Shown here one piece after another: positions 47,300-57,118 of a DNA stretch of 64,000 bases. A program made the position numbers and the translations under genes. The first letter of the stretch is position 1, and the number at the start of each line of letters is the position of its first letter. The stretch is from the NCBI RefSeq assembly GCF_014633365.1, contig NC_068347.1, forward strand, positions 15,398,433-15,462,432, in the 5' to 3' direction. The notes under the pieces were generated by a model. It saw only the letters and a list, made by a program, of their open reading frames with translations. It did not search any database and was not told the origin of the DNA. This stretch comes from Diospyros lotus. Taxonomy: Eukaryota; Streptophyta; Magnoliopsida; Ericales; Ebenaceae.

Positions 47300-47408
47300 G
47301 CAATGAAAATTCAAATTTTGAATTTCAAATGATCAAAATCATGGGAGCCTAACCTCCCATATTCTTTGAATCTCTGCCATATTCTCTTTCATCAACAATA
47401 ATGGGTGC
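47300..47408. repeat. Left piece of the hAT tandem array, cut by the Tat insertion
   Basis: Contains GAAAATTCAAATTTT, CAAAATCATGGGAGCC, CTGCCATATTCTCT and CAACAATAATGGGTGC, all recurring in the units at 57601-59220. The array continues at 57119 after the Tat element. Confidence 0.7.
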
Positions 47409-47885
47409 TGATGAGGAGAACGCCCTCGGTCCCATAATTACGCCAAGACGGATACCTAGTGGCGGTCAAAAGATACATGGCAGACAAGCATCGCCACGTC
47501 AATCAGATAAGCACTCAGTAAAGAAATCTCCGAGACCTCAGGAACAGGCTAACCCACCGAAGGTCACGGAGGCAACAGCTATCCCGAACTCCTCAGAGAC
47601 GGATATTATCGCAAAATCCTTATCGGGAAAGTTCCAAAGAAGGCGGAAGGGAGATCCCGAAGATCCCTCCATGATCTATCCCGAGAGCAGGTAAGAGAAA
47701 AATGTGGGAGATTCTTCTTATCTTTTTCTGAGAGATATAGTTTAAAAGGGACAATTAATCCTAGATCAAGGACTAACTTAATCATCGGAGATCAACCAGG
47801 GGAGCAAGTCCCCGTCTCCATTGCAGGTACCTTTGGAGAGGCAAGAAGGGAGCGTGCGGCTACCACTTCAGAAAATCTATCATCA
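47409..47885 (+). repeat. 5' LTR of the Tat element
   Basis: TGATGAGGAG to CTATCATCA, with TGAT/ATCA inverted ends. Contains GCAG/GTAAGAG (47687-47697), a strong splice-donor consensus, and TTGCAG (47821-47826), an acceptor-like site, in both LTRs. Confidence 0.95.
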
Positions 47886-47886
47886 A

Positions 47887-47904
47887 TTGGCGCCCACCGT
47901 GGGG
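47887..47904 (+). other. Primer-binding site
   Basis: TTGGCGCCCACCGTGGGG starts one base after the LTR. This TGGCGCC-type site is usual for non-chromovirus plant gypsy elements. The tRNA cannot be named with confidence from the sequence alone. Confidence 0.7.
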
Positions 47905-47966
47905 CCGACATTCTTCTCTTCTGTCTCCAGTGCAACAGACAATCTTGCCTTTTTTCTCAACCTTGA

Positions 47967-49156
47967 ATGGCAACCAGAAGACAGCCGTCTAGGGCTGTGG
48001 GGAGCAACCCCGTTCCAGAGCCGAGTCAGCAAAATCCTCCCCGAAGCCCGTCGGGGAGAGCTCAGAGTCTGGAGGGCCCTCCGCCTCCCCCCGATCGGAT
48101 AGCACTCCTGGAGGGTCAAGTGCAACGATTGACGGAGTTACTCATGGGTTTTCTAGATCGCTAGCATCAGCAAGCCCAGCATTCTCGGGCGGAAGAAAGG
48201 CGCGAGCCCCCAAGAGAAGAGGAGTCCTATCGACGAGATGAGAATCCGCAGAGGCCGGGACAAGATGATGGTCATGGCGAGGCGGCCGAGTCTCTTGACT
48301 TGTCGTTTGTGCAGCAGTGGCAGGAAAGAAGATTGCAGCAGTTAGAGGAGGAGATGGCCGCCCTAAAGCCGAAGACCGAAGAGGCTCAGGGACCAAGGAT
48401 AAATCAGCCCCTTAGCCCAGGGATCATAGCGGCCATACCACCGGAGCGTCTTCGTATCCCAGCCATTAAGCCTTACGCAGGGACCTCTGACCCGATGGAT
48501 CACCTTGATCTCTTTACCTCGCATATGATGGTACAGGACGCCTCAGACGCCATGTGGTGTAGGGTTTTCTTGGCCACCTTGGAGGGGCATGCACGGGCTT
48601 GGTATTCAAATCTGGCTCATCATTCCATCGTAAGTTTTGCGCAACTCCGAGGCAGCTTTCTGGCGCATTTTGCACCTCTCCGAAGACACCGAAGGTCCAC
48701 CATGGCCTTGGTAAGTATGAAGCAGAACCAAGGAGAGCCCTTAAAGGATTTCGTTTCACGATTTAATATGGAAGCCTTGAGCATTGAGAACTTTGACCAC
48801 AGCGTAGCTATGGTGGCATTCCAGAACGCCCTGAGGCCCGGCCCTTTCGCCCAATCATTAGCCAAAACGCCTCCGAGTACGTTCACGGACATATTGGGCC
48901 GGGCCACGAAGTACATAAATGCCGAGGAGGTCATGCAGGCTAAGAGGGCGGAGCATGTGGAAAAGAAAGATAAAAAGAAGCATCCCGAGGAAAGGAGGAG
49001 TGACGACCGAAGGGAAAAACATCGCCCTCGGTGGGATTCGGGGGGCTTTACTCCTCTGAATGCCCCGAGGGCAGAAATCCTTGCTACTATTGAGGGTAAA
49101 GACTACTTGAAAAAGCCTCGGCCGATAAAGGCACCATCCACAAAAGGAACAGAAGT
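47967..49156 (+). pseudogene. Tat gag polyprotein (one stop, one frameshift)
   Basis: Gag forms the particle that packages element RNA. The frame opens at ATG 47967 (MATRRQPSRAVGSN), meets an in-frame TAG at 48162-48164 and then runs open. The gag core is LDLFTSHMMVQDASDAMWC, WYSNLAHHSIVSFAQL, PLKDFVSRFNMEAL and DILGRATKYINAEE (about 48500-48920). A Lys/Arg-rich RNA-binding tail follows. Near 49150 a one-base shift takes the frame to a stop at 49214, while a zinc-knuckle-like stretch (YCRFHRDHGHNTEEC) continues in the protease frame from 49157. The two breaks would give truncated gag. Confidence 0.9.
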
Positions 49157-50215
49157 AAATATTGCCGATTTCATCGAGATCATGGTCATAACACTGAGGA
49201 ATGTCACCAATTAAAGGAGGAGATTCAGGAACTTATCAATCGGGGTTTCCTGAGGAGCTACGTGGCTAAAACAGGTGATTCTCGGGGAAGAAAGGATCGA
49301 CGGTCTCGATCGAGAAGCCCCCCCAAGAGGGACCACACGGAGGATCGAAATCGGGCCCAGCGGGAGAGATCACATCGAAGAGAAGACGATCATCCTCAGC
49401 CTCCGATATTCCATACACTCGCAGCAGGGAAGGTTCCAGTCATGGAGGATGAAAAAAGTAGTGCGGTCCGGCTGAAAAGATCGAGGAATGTGGATCCAAT
49501 CTCTTTTTCAGATAGTGACCTCCCGGGATACCCGACTCGAAATGACCAACTGGTGATAACAGCTGAACTCGGGAAGTGGGAACTTCGGCGGATCCTCGTG
49601 GATCCAGGAAGCTCTTCAGAAATCTTGTATCGGCAAGCCTTCTTAGGCATGGGGTATGAAATAACACAGTTGAGGGCAGCGAGGGTCCCTTTGGTGGGAT
49701 TTGATGGTGAAGCCGTATACTCAGAAGGGATCATTCAGCTCCCATTGACGGTAGGGAAAGGTTCCCGCACTTCTCGAGTTATGCTAAACATCCTGGTAGC
49801 AGACGTGCCTTCGGCTTACAACATGATTCTAGGAAGATCTGGTCTCAATGCCCTCCGAGCCATCCCAAGCACATATCATATGATGATGAAGTTTCCCACA
49901 AATAGAGGGACGGGCGAAGTGCGGGGAGATTTGCGCTTAGCCCGTGAATGTTACATGGCCTCTATAGGCATTGCGAAGAGTAAAGAAGCAGGGTCGCAGA
50001 AGGACGCTGACCCCCTGAAGGAGGTCAGTTTTATACTAGAAGGACCCGAAGATCCCAAAACAGCAGAGCCGGTGGATGAATTGGAAGAAGTACCTCTGGA
50101 AGAGGATTGCCCAAGCCGATGCGTAAGAGTGAGTATGGAGTTAAAGGACCCGCTAAGGAGTCAAATAATATCACTCCTTAGACAGTATGCGGATATCTTC
50201 GCATGGACAGCCTAG
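49157..50215 (+). pseudogene. Tat zinc knuckle and aspartic protease (ends at an in-frame TAG)
   Basis: The protease cuts the gag-pol polyprotein. The open frame from 49157 holds the zinc knuckle and then an Arg/Ser-rich stretch (RSRSRSPPKRD). The protease core follows the methionine at 49262: LVITAELGKWELRRILVDPGSSSEIL, here with DPG at residues 114-116 where D-T/S-G is typical, then IQLPLTVGKG and YNMILGRSGLNAL. FAWTA ends at TAG 50213-50215, and the next codons, in the same frame, begin DMPGV, a motif normally continuous across this point in Tat pol. It is therefore one gag-pol frame with a nonsense change. Confidence 0.9.
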
Positions 50216-50218
50216 GAC

Positions 50219-52375
50219 ATGCCAGGAGTAAATCCAGAAGTAATGACACATAGGCTGGGGGTCCGATCAGGTTTTCAGCCTGTCAGGCAGAAAAAGCGAA
50301 GCTTCGCCCCAGATAGAGATCGGGCAATCGAGGAGGAGATTGCAAAGTTAGCAGAAGCGCGTCACATTCGGGAGGTGGATTATCCAGATTGGTTAGCAAA
50401 TGTCGTGCTGGTTCTCAAAGGGCAGAGCAAGTGGAGACTTTGTATCGATTTCACCGATCTTAACAAAGCCTGCCCAAAGGATAGTTACCCACTCCCAAGG
50501 ATTGACGCCCTAATTGATGGAACTGCTGGATGTTCGCTCATGAGCTTCTTAGATGCTTTTCAGGGATATCACCAGATTCCATTGCACCCGGAGGACCAGG
50601 AGAAGACGACATTTATCACCAACAAAGCAACCTACTGCTACACCGTAATGCCTTTCGATTTAAAGAACGCAGGAGCCACTTACCAACGCTTGGTAAATAA
50701 GCTTTTTCACCAACAGCTCGGGAGAAATATGGAGGCATACGTCGACGACATGCTGGTAAAAAGCCTGGTAGCCGAATGTCATCCGGAGGATCTGGAGGAG
50801 TGCTTCAAAACCCTTCATAAGTTCCATATGAAACTTAATCTTGTCAAATGTGCTTTCGGCGTTTCTGCAGGAAAGTTCTTGGGCTACATAGTACACCACC
50901 GAGGGATTGAGGTAAACCCTGTGAAGGTCAAAGCTATCATGGATATGCCGGCCCCGAGGAATGTGAAAGAGGTACAGAGCCTTACGGGCAGGATGACAGC
51001 CCTTGGCAGATTCCTTTCTCGTTTGGCAGAAAAAGACCTTCCTTTCTACAAGGTATTATCGAAAGCAAACAACTTCGAATGGAATTCTGAATGCCAGCGA
51101 GCTTTCGAAAAGCTGAAGGAGCACCTAGCCACACCCCCGGTTCTTACCAAGCCGAAGCCCGGAGAACCATTATACATATATCTGGCGGTGGCCAATGAGG
51201 CCGTAAGCTCGGTATTGATACGAGAAGAAAATAAGATCCAGAGGCCTGTTTATTATGCGAGTAAACGATTATCGGGAGCTGAGGTTCGCTATCTTCCTAT
51301 AGAAAAACTGGCTTTCGCCTTAATAACATCGGCGAGGAAACTTCGACCCTACTTTCAAGCTCATACGATTATAGTGCTTACTAATCAGCCTTTGAAGCAG
51401 GTTCTTAGCAAGCCAGAGCTTTCAGGTCGGATGTTAAAGTGGGCAGTGGAGCTCACCGCCTTCGACATTGAGTATAGGCCACGACCGGCTATTAAGGCGC
51501 AGCCGTTAGCAGACTTCATCGCCGAAGGGATAGGAGCTCCCGAAGGCCCCGAAGAAAATCAAAGACCATGGTTGGTGGCGGTAGACGGAAGCTCGACCTC
51601 GGGCGGTGGTGGAGCAGGATTAATGATAAAAAGTCCCGAAGGGCAAGTATGGCCTTATGCTTTACATTTTGAATTCCGAGCATCTAACAATGAAGTAGAA
51701 TATGAGGCCTTACTGGCTGGGCTGAGATTGGCTGAGCAATTGGGAGCTCAAAGCGTCGAGGTGAGTTCAGATTCTAACTTAGTGGTGCAGCAGGTGAATG
51801 GAGAATATGAAGCCCGAGAAAGTCACATGGCGCGATACTTGACCATAGTCAAAGAGCTGATGGCACGTTTCCAACACGTAAAGGTGGAATACGTCCCTCG
51901 GGCTATGAATACAGAGGCGGACTTGCTATCCCGAATCGCTTCTTCCTCTTTCCCTACGAACTCTCAGGAAATTCGGATCGAATCTCTTCCACAAAAGAGT
52001 ATCGAAGAAGTCACGGACCTGTTATGTGTCGATGACGAGCCTAGCTGGATGGACCCCCTGTTGTTATATTTGAGAGAAGAGAAACTCCCCGAAGACGACT
52101 CGGAGGCACGAGAGGTCAAACGAAAAGCCCGAAATTTTGTGTTAGTTAGTGGGGAACTATACAGAAGGTCTTTTTCACAACCGCTACTCAAATGTATCCG
52201 ACCTCGCGAAGCAGATTATATCCTACGGGAAATTCATGAAGGAATATGTGGAAACCACATCGGGGCTCGGGCTCTTAGTCAAAAGGCCCTGCGGCAGGGG
52301 TATTATTGGCCAACGATGGTACGAGATTCCGAGCAGCTAGTCAGGACTTGCGATCGATGCCAAAAAAACGTCTAA
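50219..52375 (+). CDS. Tat pol: reverse transcriptase, RNase H, archaeal-type RNase H, integrase zinc domain
   Basis: 718 codons, same frame as the protease stretch upstream. RT spans about residues 40-260: KWRLCIDFTDLNKACPKD, FLDAFQGYHQI with the first catalytic Asp, and AYVDDMLVKS (about 173-182) with the catalytic pair. Residues 310-435 are the usual but degenerate gypsy RNase H (no clear catalytic DEDD). Residues 451-575 are a second, archaeal-type RNase H with VDGSS, EVEYEALLAGL, SSDSNLVV and NTEADLLSR, the four acidic residues intact. The integrase zinc-binding part (HIGARALSQKALRQGYYW, CDRC) closes the frame. It ends early because a seven-A run at 52361-52367 shifts frame. RT and the second RNase H look intact. 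Confidence 0.93.
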   Translation: MPGVNPEVMTHRLGVRSGFQPVRQKKRSFAPDRDRAIEEEIAKLAEARHIREVDYPDWLANVVLVLKGQSKWRLCIDFTDLNKACPKDSYPLPRIDALIDGTAGCSLMSFLDAFQGYHQIPLHPEDQEKTTFITNKATYCYTVMPFDLKNAGATYQRLVNKLFHQQLGRNMEAYVDDMLVKSLVAECHPEDLEECFKTLHKFHMKLNLVKCAFGVSAGKFLGYIVHHRGIEVNPVKVKAIMDMPAPRNVKEVQSLTGRMTALGRFLSRLAEKDLPFYKVLSKANNFEWNSECQRAFEKLKEHLATPPVLTKPKPGEPLYIYLAVANEAVSSVLIREENKIQRPVYYASKRLSGAEVRYLPIEKLAFALITSARKLRPYFQAHTIIVLTNQPLKQVLSKPELSGRMLKWAVELTAFDIEYRPRPAIKAQPLADFIAEGIGAPEGPEENQRPWLVAVDGSSTSGGGGAGLMIKSPEGQVWPYALHFEFRASNNEVEYEALLAGLRLAEQLGAQSVEVSSDSNLVVQQVNGEYEARESHMARYLTIVKELMARFQHVKVEYVPRAMNTEADLLSRIASSSFPTNSQEIRIESLPQKSIEEVTDLLCVDDEPSWMDPLLLYLREEKLPEDDSEAREVKRKARNFVLVSGELYRRSFSQPLLKCIRPREADYILREIHEGICGNHIGARALSQKALRQGYYWPTMVRDSEQLVRTCDRCQKNV

Positions 52376-52376
52376 T

Positions 52377-53279
52377 TTGGTCCATGTGCCGGCAGTCGCA
52401 CTAACTCATCTTGCTACACCATGCCCCTTCGCTCAATGGGGTATAGACATCCTGGGGCCTTTTCCCCCAGCAGCTGGACAAGTCAAGTATATCATGGCTG
52501 CTATCGATTACTTCACAAAGTGGGTCGAAGCTGAAGCAGTGGCCTCTATTACTTCTCGGCGGGTGAAACAATTTCTATGGAAGAATGTAGTCTGTTGCTT
52601 CGGAGTTCCTCGGGTGCTGATCTCAGACAATGGCACCCAATTTTCTGATCGGTCTGTTCGGGAATGGTGCCAGGAGTTGGGAATCAAGCAACAATTTACC
52701 TCTGTAGCTCATCCACAGGCTAATGGCCAAATTGAACTCGCTAACAGGACTCTTTTGCGCGGTTTAAAAACAAGAGTAGATAAGGCGAAGGGTAGCTGGG
52801 TGGAAGAACTATCGAGCATTCTGTGGTCCTACCGAACCACGGCGAAGGTCTCCACGGGAGAAACTCCTTTTAGTCTATGCTACGGCTCAGAAGCGTTAAT
52901 CCCAGTTGAAATTGGAGTGCCTACGCTACGAGTAGAGCTGTTCGACCCTGAATCCAATGAGCAAAGTTTAAGGGACAACCTAGACCTCCTTGATGAATTT
53001 CATGATCAAGCGAGGATTCGACAAGCTGCTTATAATCAGCGCATAGAGAGATACTACAATCGACAAGTAAGAGCACGAAATTTTCTACCAGGAGATTTGG
53101 TATTAAGGCGAGCAGATGTTCAGGGAGCCCGAGAAACAGATAAGTTAACACCAAATTGGGAAGGTCCTTACAAAGTAACAGAGGTTCTTAGCCCGGGGGC
53201 ATACAAACTACAGACCCTCGTGGGTACAACGGTGAAAAACGCATGGAACGTGCAGAACTTGAGGAAATTCTATCAGTGA
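52377..53279 (+). CDS. Tat integrase core and C-terminal part
   Basis: 300 codons, one base out of frame with the preceding pol stretch, which should be its N-terminal part. The DDE triad is complete: D24 in WGIDILG, D84 in ISDNGTQF, E120 in GQIELANRT. LSSILWSYRTTAKVSTGETPF and FLPGDLVLRR mark the core end and the C-terminal DNA-binding region. It ends NLRKFYQ and TGA at 53277-53279. No chromodomain is present, in keeping with the Tat lineage. The start ATG is arbitrary: the real start of the protein is upstream in pol. Confidence 0.92.
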   Translation: MVHVPAVALTHLATPCPFAQWGIDILGPFPPAAGQVKYIMAAIDYFTKWVEAEAVASITSRRVKQFLWKNVVCCFGVPRVLISDNGTQFSDRSVREWCQELGIKQQFTSVAHPQANGQIELANRTLLRGLKTRVDKAKGSWVEELSSILWSYRTTAKVSTGETPFSLCYGSEALIPVEIGVPTLRVELFDPESNEQSLRDNLDLLDEFHDQARIRQAAYNQRIERYYNRQVRARNFLPGDLVLRRADVQGARETDKLTPNWEGPYKVTEVLSPGAYKLQTLVGTTVKNAWNVQNLRKFYQ

Positions 53280-53473
53280 TAACTCTTTATTATCTTCATA
53301 TGATTTGTTAGTAATAATTTTACATTACATGTCTTGGCATTTTTTCTTTTTGTTGCTTTGCGTATGCTATCCAGGAATAAATTCATTTTTTTTCTCCTAT
53401 GCGTAAAAACTCATCATTTCCAAAGATCTGGGAAGACACATCAGAGCAAAGTGAAAGAATTGACATACCCTCA

Positions 53474-53822
53474 ACGGGGCTAGACCCCTCGACAAAAACA
53501 AAGGATCAGATGTGATCCTCGGGGGGTCCGAACCCCCGACAAAAACAAAGGATCAGATGTGATCCTCAGGGGGTCCGAACCCCCGACAAAAACAAAGGAT
53601 CAGATGTGATCCTCGGAGGGTCCGAACCCCCGGCAAAGACAAGGGATCAGATATGATCCTCGAAAAGCTTAAAGGATTAGATACGACTCAACACCTCAAA
53701 GACGTTATGGGGATCAGGCGTGATCCTTGGGGGGGCGGAGCCGAGCCCTTCTGAACAAGCGACAAAGACCAAGTCCTGCGATAAGCAGGGGTAGCAAAAA
53801 GGAAGGATCAAGCCTGATCCCA
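53474..53822. repeat. 47-bp tandem repeat with two palindromes per unit
   Basis: GACAAAAACAAAGGATCAGA starts at 53491, 53538 and 53585, with a variant at 53632: exact 47-bp spacing. Each unit contains GGATCAGATGTGATCC (6-bp arms) and GGGGGTCCGAACCCCC (6-bp arms). Decayed GGATCA-TGATCC pairs continue to 53822 (GATCAGGCGTGATC at 53713, GGATCAAGCCTGATCC at 53806). It lies between the end of integrase and the end of the antisense ORF. Confidence 0.92.
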
Positions 53823-53944
53823 AACGGCCTTTTCTTGTTTTTGACAAAAAGCAAAGGGAAACAAAAAGGCAGTAGCAAAAGAAAATTGTGCGAAAAAATC
53901 TAACACTTTTATTATTACGACAGCAGGTTTGGATACAAAAATGT

Positions 53945-56254
53945 CTACTCTAAAGAGCACAAGGCGGCAGCAATGTCGAAGGGGATGGAGTCCACATCCA
54001 GGTTCGGGAAGCGCTCTTTGATGAGTTTCCTCATATGCTCGAACCCGCCCCGAAGAACTCCTTCTAGTTCCGCGGCATAAGCTTCGGAACTTCGGAAATC
54101 CTTGCGACCATTTTGAAAAGCCACTTGGGCATCCTTTAGGGCGGATTGGAGTTGGACATGAGCAGTGCGAAGGTCTTCTTTGCACCGAGAATAAGACTTC
54201 AACGCTTCGACCTGTCCCTTTTTGGCTTCCTTCAGCTCTAGAGTAAGTCTTTTTATATCCTCCTGAAGCTGGTGATTAACAACCTTAGTGGAGTCCAGCT
54301 CCTCCCCAAGTCGGGAATTGGCCTGATTAGCCTCAAGCATGTTTTTTTGGACCAACTCCAAATCCTCGCGCACTTGAGCTTCGGCTTCGTTGGCAAGTCG
54401 GGCATTTTCTTGCGCCAGCTCAACAGACTTAGTTAAAATATGAACACGGTGCTCGAGACTCGACAGTTGGGAGGAAAAAGACTCAAACCCCTGAAGCCTT
54501 TCGACCTCAGACTCCAGGGAAATAATTCGGGCTCGAAGTTCGGATTCTCGCCGAGAGACCAAACCTTGGAACTCTGTAAGGTTCTGAGGAAGTGAAAACA
54601 GAATATAGATTAAGACCTACTCGCATAGAAAAAGGGAAAAGCCAAAAGAGAAAGGAGTACAGTCGCACCCTCAGAATCTCGGCGTAGTAGTCGGTTTCGT
54701 TCGGAGTTCGTAGGGTCCCCGGTAGGACTAAAGCTGTTGAAGGAACATTGGTGGCTTCAGGAGCCGGAGGCTCGGAGGGAGTAGCAGCCGGGGAGGTGGC
54801 CTCCATCCTACGACGCTTCGTCCGGCCTGCTAAAATCTCCTTCGTCAACAACGCCGAAGCCTCATCCAGCGAAGCCTTCCCCCGTAAGCTCTGAACGCCC
54901 CGCTGGTGCTAATGGCGTTAAAATTCGTTTAAAAACCGAACTGATAGGGATGCTGGGAGACGTAGCACTGGACTCCGTACCTGCCAAGGTTTGCCTTTTC
55001 TGGGCCTCTGCGCGAGCCACAGCAAGCACCTGTGCGATGGTCGCTGAATCGTCTTCGTGAGAGATCGGCAAGGGCGCAGGCATGGTGGAAGCTTCCCGCC
55101 GCGCGGTCGGAGAGTCTCTGGTCTAAGAAGGGAGGAGCTAGGAAGATGGGTCCCTCGAACCCCCAGCAACCCCCTTCTTGGAAGCCTCTTGGAAGGTCCC
55201 AGGATCTTCCTCCACCGCTCTTCGCGACCTGGAAGGTATTGAGTTTTTCTTATTATTCTTCTTGCTCTTTGGAACTCGCTCGGGAGGCGCAGCCCTCTCC
55301 AACACTCTCTGGTTGCTGGAAGATGCCGAGGGGCCCTTACTCCCAGGGAAGTCCAAAATCATTCCTCTGGTGATAGTAGAATACGATATCTCCCAGACCT
55401 CTTCAACTAAGAAAGAGATAACAACGAAAATCAAATACAAACAAAGGAAGAAGAGAGAGTAAAAGAAGAAGATGAAAGAAAAAGAGCTCACAGTTCTCGC
55501 TGTCCAAACCCGCTTGGATAAGGCTGGGATTGGAAAGCCATCCTTCTTCCCAGTTCCGACTGTTCTTCATAAGTCGGCAAGCGAAATCTTCAATGGTCTC
55601 GACGCTCGGACGTTTGTGCTTAGTATCTAGAGTCCACTCGTTGCAGACAGACCAGACTTCTTGAGAAGAGCCGGATGGCCTGGGGCGGACAAAGATGAAG
55701 CGCTCTTTCCAATCATCAGAATCTTTCGACCTGCCAGATTGCATGAGAGTCGAGGCAGAAATCTCAAGACCGGAGTACCCCTTGCAGGCGAGGAGACGGC
55801 CATCTTTCACGATCCGAGGGGAGATGGAGATCCACCCTCCGGGGTCGCGGTTGGTTGTGAAGAAGTAGTCGAAGAGGTCCCCGGTTGGCTCAATTTTACC
55901 AGAATGACAAATAAGGAGGAACCCCATCAGGTATCGCCATCCGAAGGGGGACAGCTGGGCGGGAGCGATGGTGAGATGTTCAAGTAAAGACATCACTCTT
56001 CTTCGAGGAGGAAGTCAAAAGCCCATGTCAAAAGCACACTTATAAATGTAGAGGCGGCCGGCGACGGGATGACACGCTCGTAAATGGCTATTGAACTCTA
56101 CCTCCCACTCTTCGGGGACGTTGTACTTCTCTCTGAACTGTTGGCATTCCGTCTGGCTCATCCATTGGCATGGAATCGAGGCAGCAGGGTGTTTTTCCCA
56201 CTCAATAAGCTCTGCGCCGGCGGGATTAAACCTCCCAGAACCAATTATCGCCAT
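53945..56254 (-). pseudogene. Tat antisense extra ORF, spliced: gypsy-type transposon protein domain plus coiled coil
   Basis: Minus-strand gene within the element, of unknown role. First exon 56254-55492: MAIIGSGRFNPAGAEL, then LEHLTIAPAQLSPFGWRYLMG, FDYFFTTNRDPGGWISI and DDWKERFIFVR. This is the domain annotated in plants as putative gypsy-type transposon protein. GT-AG introns are predicted at 55491-55407 and 54668-54584, both 85 nt. The second exon is low-complexity with a Lys/Arg-rich stretch (PKSKKNNKKNS). The third (54583-53945) is a long heptad-like coiled coil ending VDSIPFDIAAALCSLE. Breaks: TGA at 56015-56017, two TAG codons at 55140-55138 and 55125-55123, and a frame change near 54900. 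Antisense extra ORFs are known in the Tat lineage. Coding style is as GC-rich as pol. Confidence 0.85.
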
Positions 56255-56619
56255 GGCAAAGAGCTAGAAGAAAGAGAGGCGGAAGAAATGAAAAATGCTT
56301 GCCGGCACAAGAAAAGCTAAAACTGAAGGAAAGTCGTGCGGAAAGAGAAGTAGAGGGACTGAAGAGTTCCCATTTTAAAAGTTCAAACTGCGGGAATAAG
56401 AGACCAAAGGGCGAGCAATAATGAGCATTGATCACCCCGCATTGACAGAGCTAGAAAGACGAAAAGGCCTCGGACAACGCATAGGGAAAGGATACCGCCG
56501 TCAAAACCAATCAATTTTCGCGCCCGCCAGACACGCAAAAAAGAAGAAAAGAAAAGAAGACGTTAGATGGAAGAGCCTCAGGAGCTTTACTACTCCTCGA
56601 GCCCTTCAAGCCGAAGAGC

Positions 56620-56639
56620 TCAAGGAGTGGGGGGGCAAG
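56620..56639 (+). other. Polypurine tract of the Tat element
   Basis: AAGGAGTGGGGGGGCAAG lies directly before the 3' LTR start at 56640. Confidence 0.9.
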
Positions 56640-57118
56640 TGATGAGGAGAACGCCCTCGGTCCCATAATTATGCCAAGACGGATACCTAGTGGCGGTCAA
56701 AAGATACATGGCAGACAAGCATCGCCACGTCAATCAGATAACCACTCAGTAAAGAAATCTCCGAGACCTCAGGAACAGGCTAACCCACCGAAGGTCACGG
56801 AGGCAACAGCTATCCCGAACTCCTCGGAGACGGATATTATCGCAAAATCCTTATCGGGAAAGTTCCGAAGAAGGCGGAAGGGAGATCCCGAAGATCCCTC
56901 CATGATCCCTATCCCGAGAGCAGGTAAGAGAAAAAGGTGGGAGATTCTTCTTATCCTTTTCTGAGAGATATAGTTTAAAAGGGACAATTAATCCTAGATC
57001 AAGGACTAGCTTAATCATCGGAGATCGACCGGGGGAGCAAGTCCCCGTCTCCATTGCAGGTACCTTCGGAGAGGCAAGAAGGAAACGTGCGGCTAGCACT
57101 TCAGAAAATCTATCATCA
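56640..57118 (+). repeat. 3' LTR of the Tat element
   Basis: 479 bp, about 97% identical to the 5' LTR, ends CTATCATCA before GGTGC. The ORF 56671-56964 runs through LTR sequence only. Confidence 0.95.

Larger units (their letters stand above)
47409..57118 (+). mobile_element. Tat-lineage Ty3/gypsy element, nearly intact, target duplication GGTGC
   Basis: LTRs 47409-47885 and 56640-57118, primer site, gag, protease, RT, a second archaeal-type RNase H, integrase, tandem repeats, an antisense extra ORF and a polypurine tract. GGTGC flanks both ends (47404-47408, 57119-57123). By hand count the LTRs differ by about 13 substitutions and one 2-base indel in 477 (about 97% identical), so it is the youngest insertion in the window. 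The extra RNase H and the extra ORF are marks of the Tat lineage. The element is much more GC-rich than its surroundings. Coding is broken at a few sites, listed with each gene. Confidence 0.95.

Noticed and set aside
47883..48125. Minus-strand ORFs across Tat gag and the leader
   Set aside because: They overlap the gag frame and have no domain; GC-rich sequence keeps several frames open by chance.
53474..53822. A CRISPR-like array
   Set aside because: Repeats are directly adjacent, with no unique spacers, inside a plant retrotransposon.
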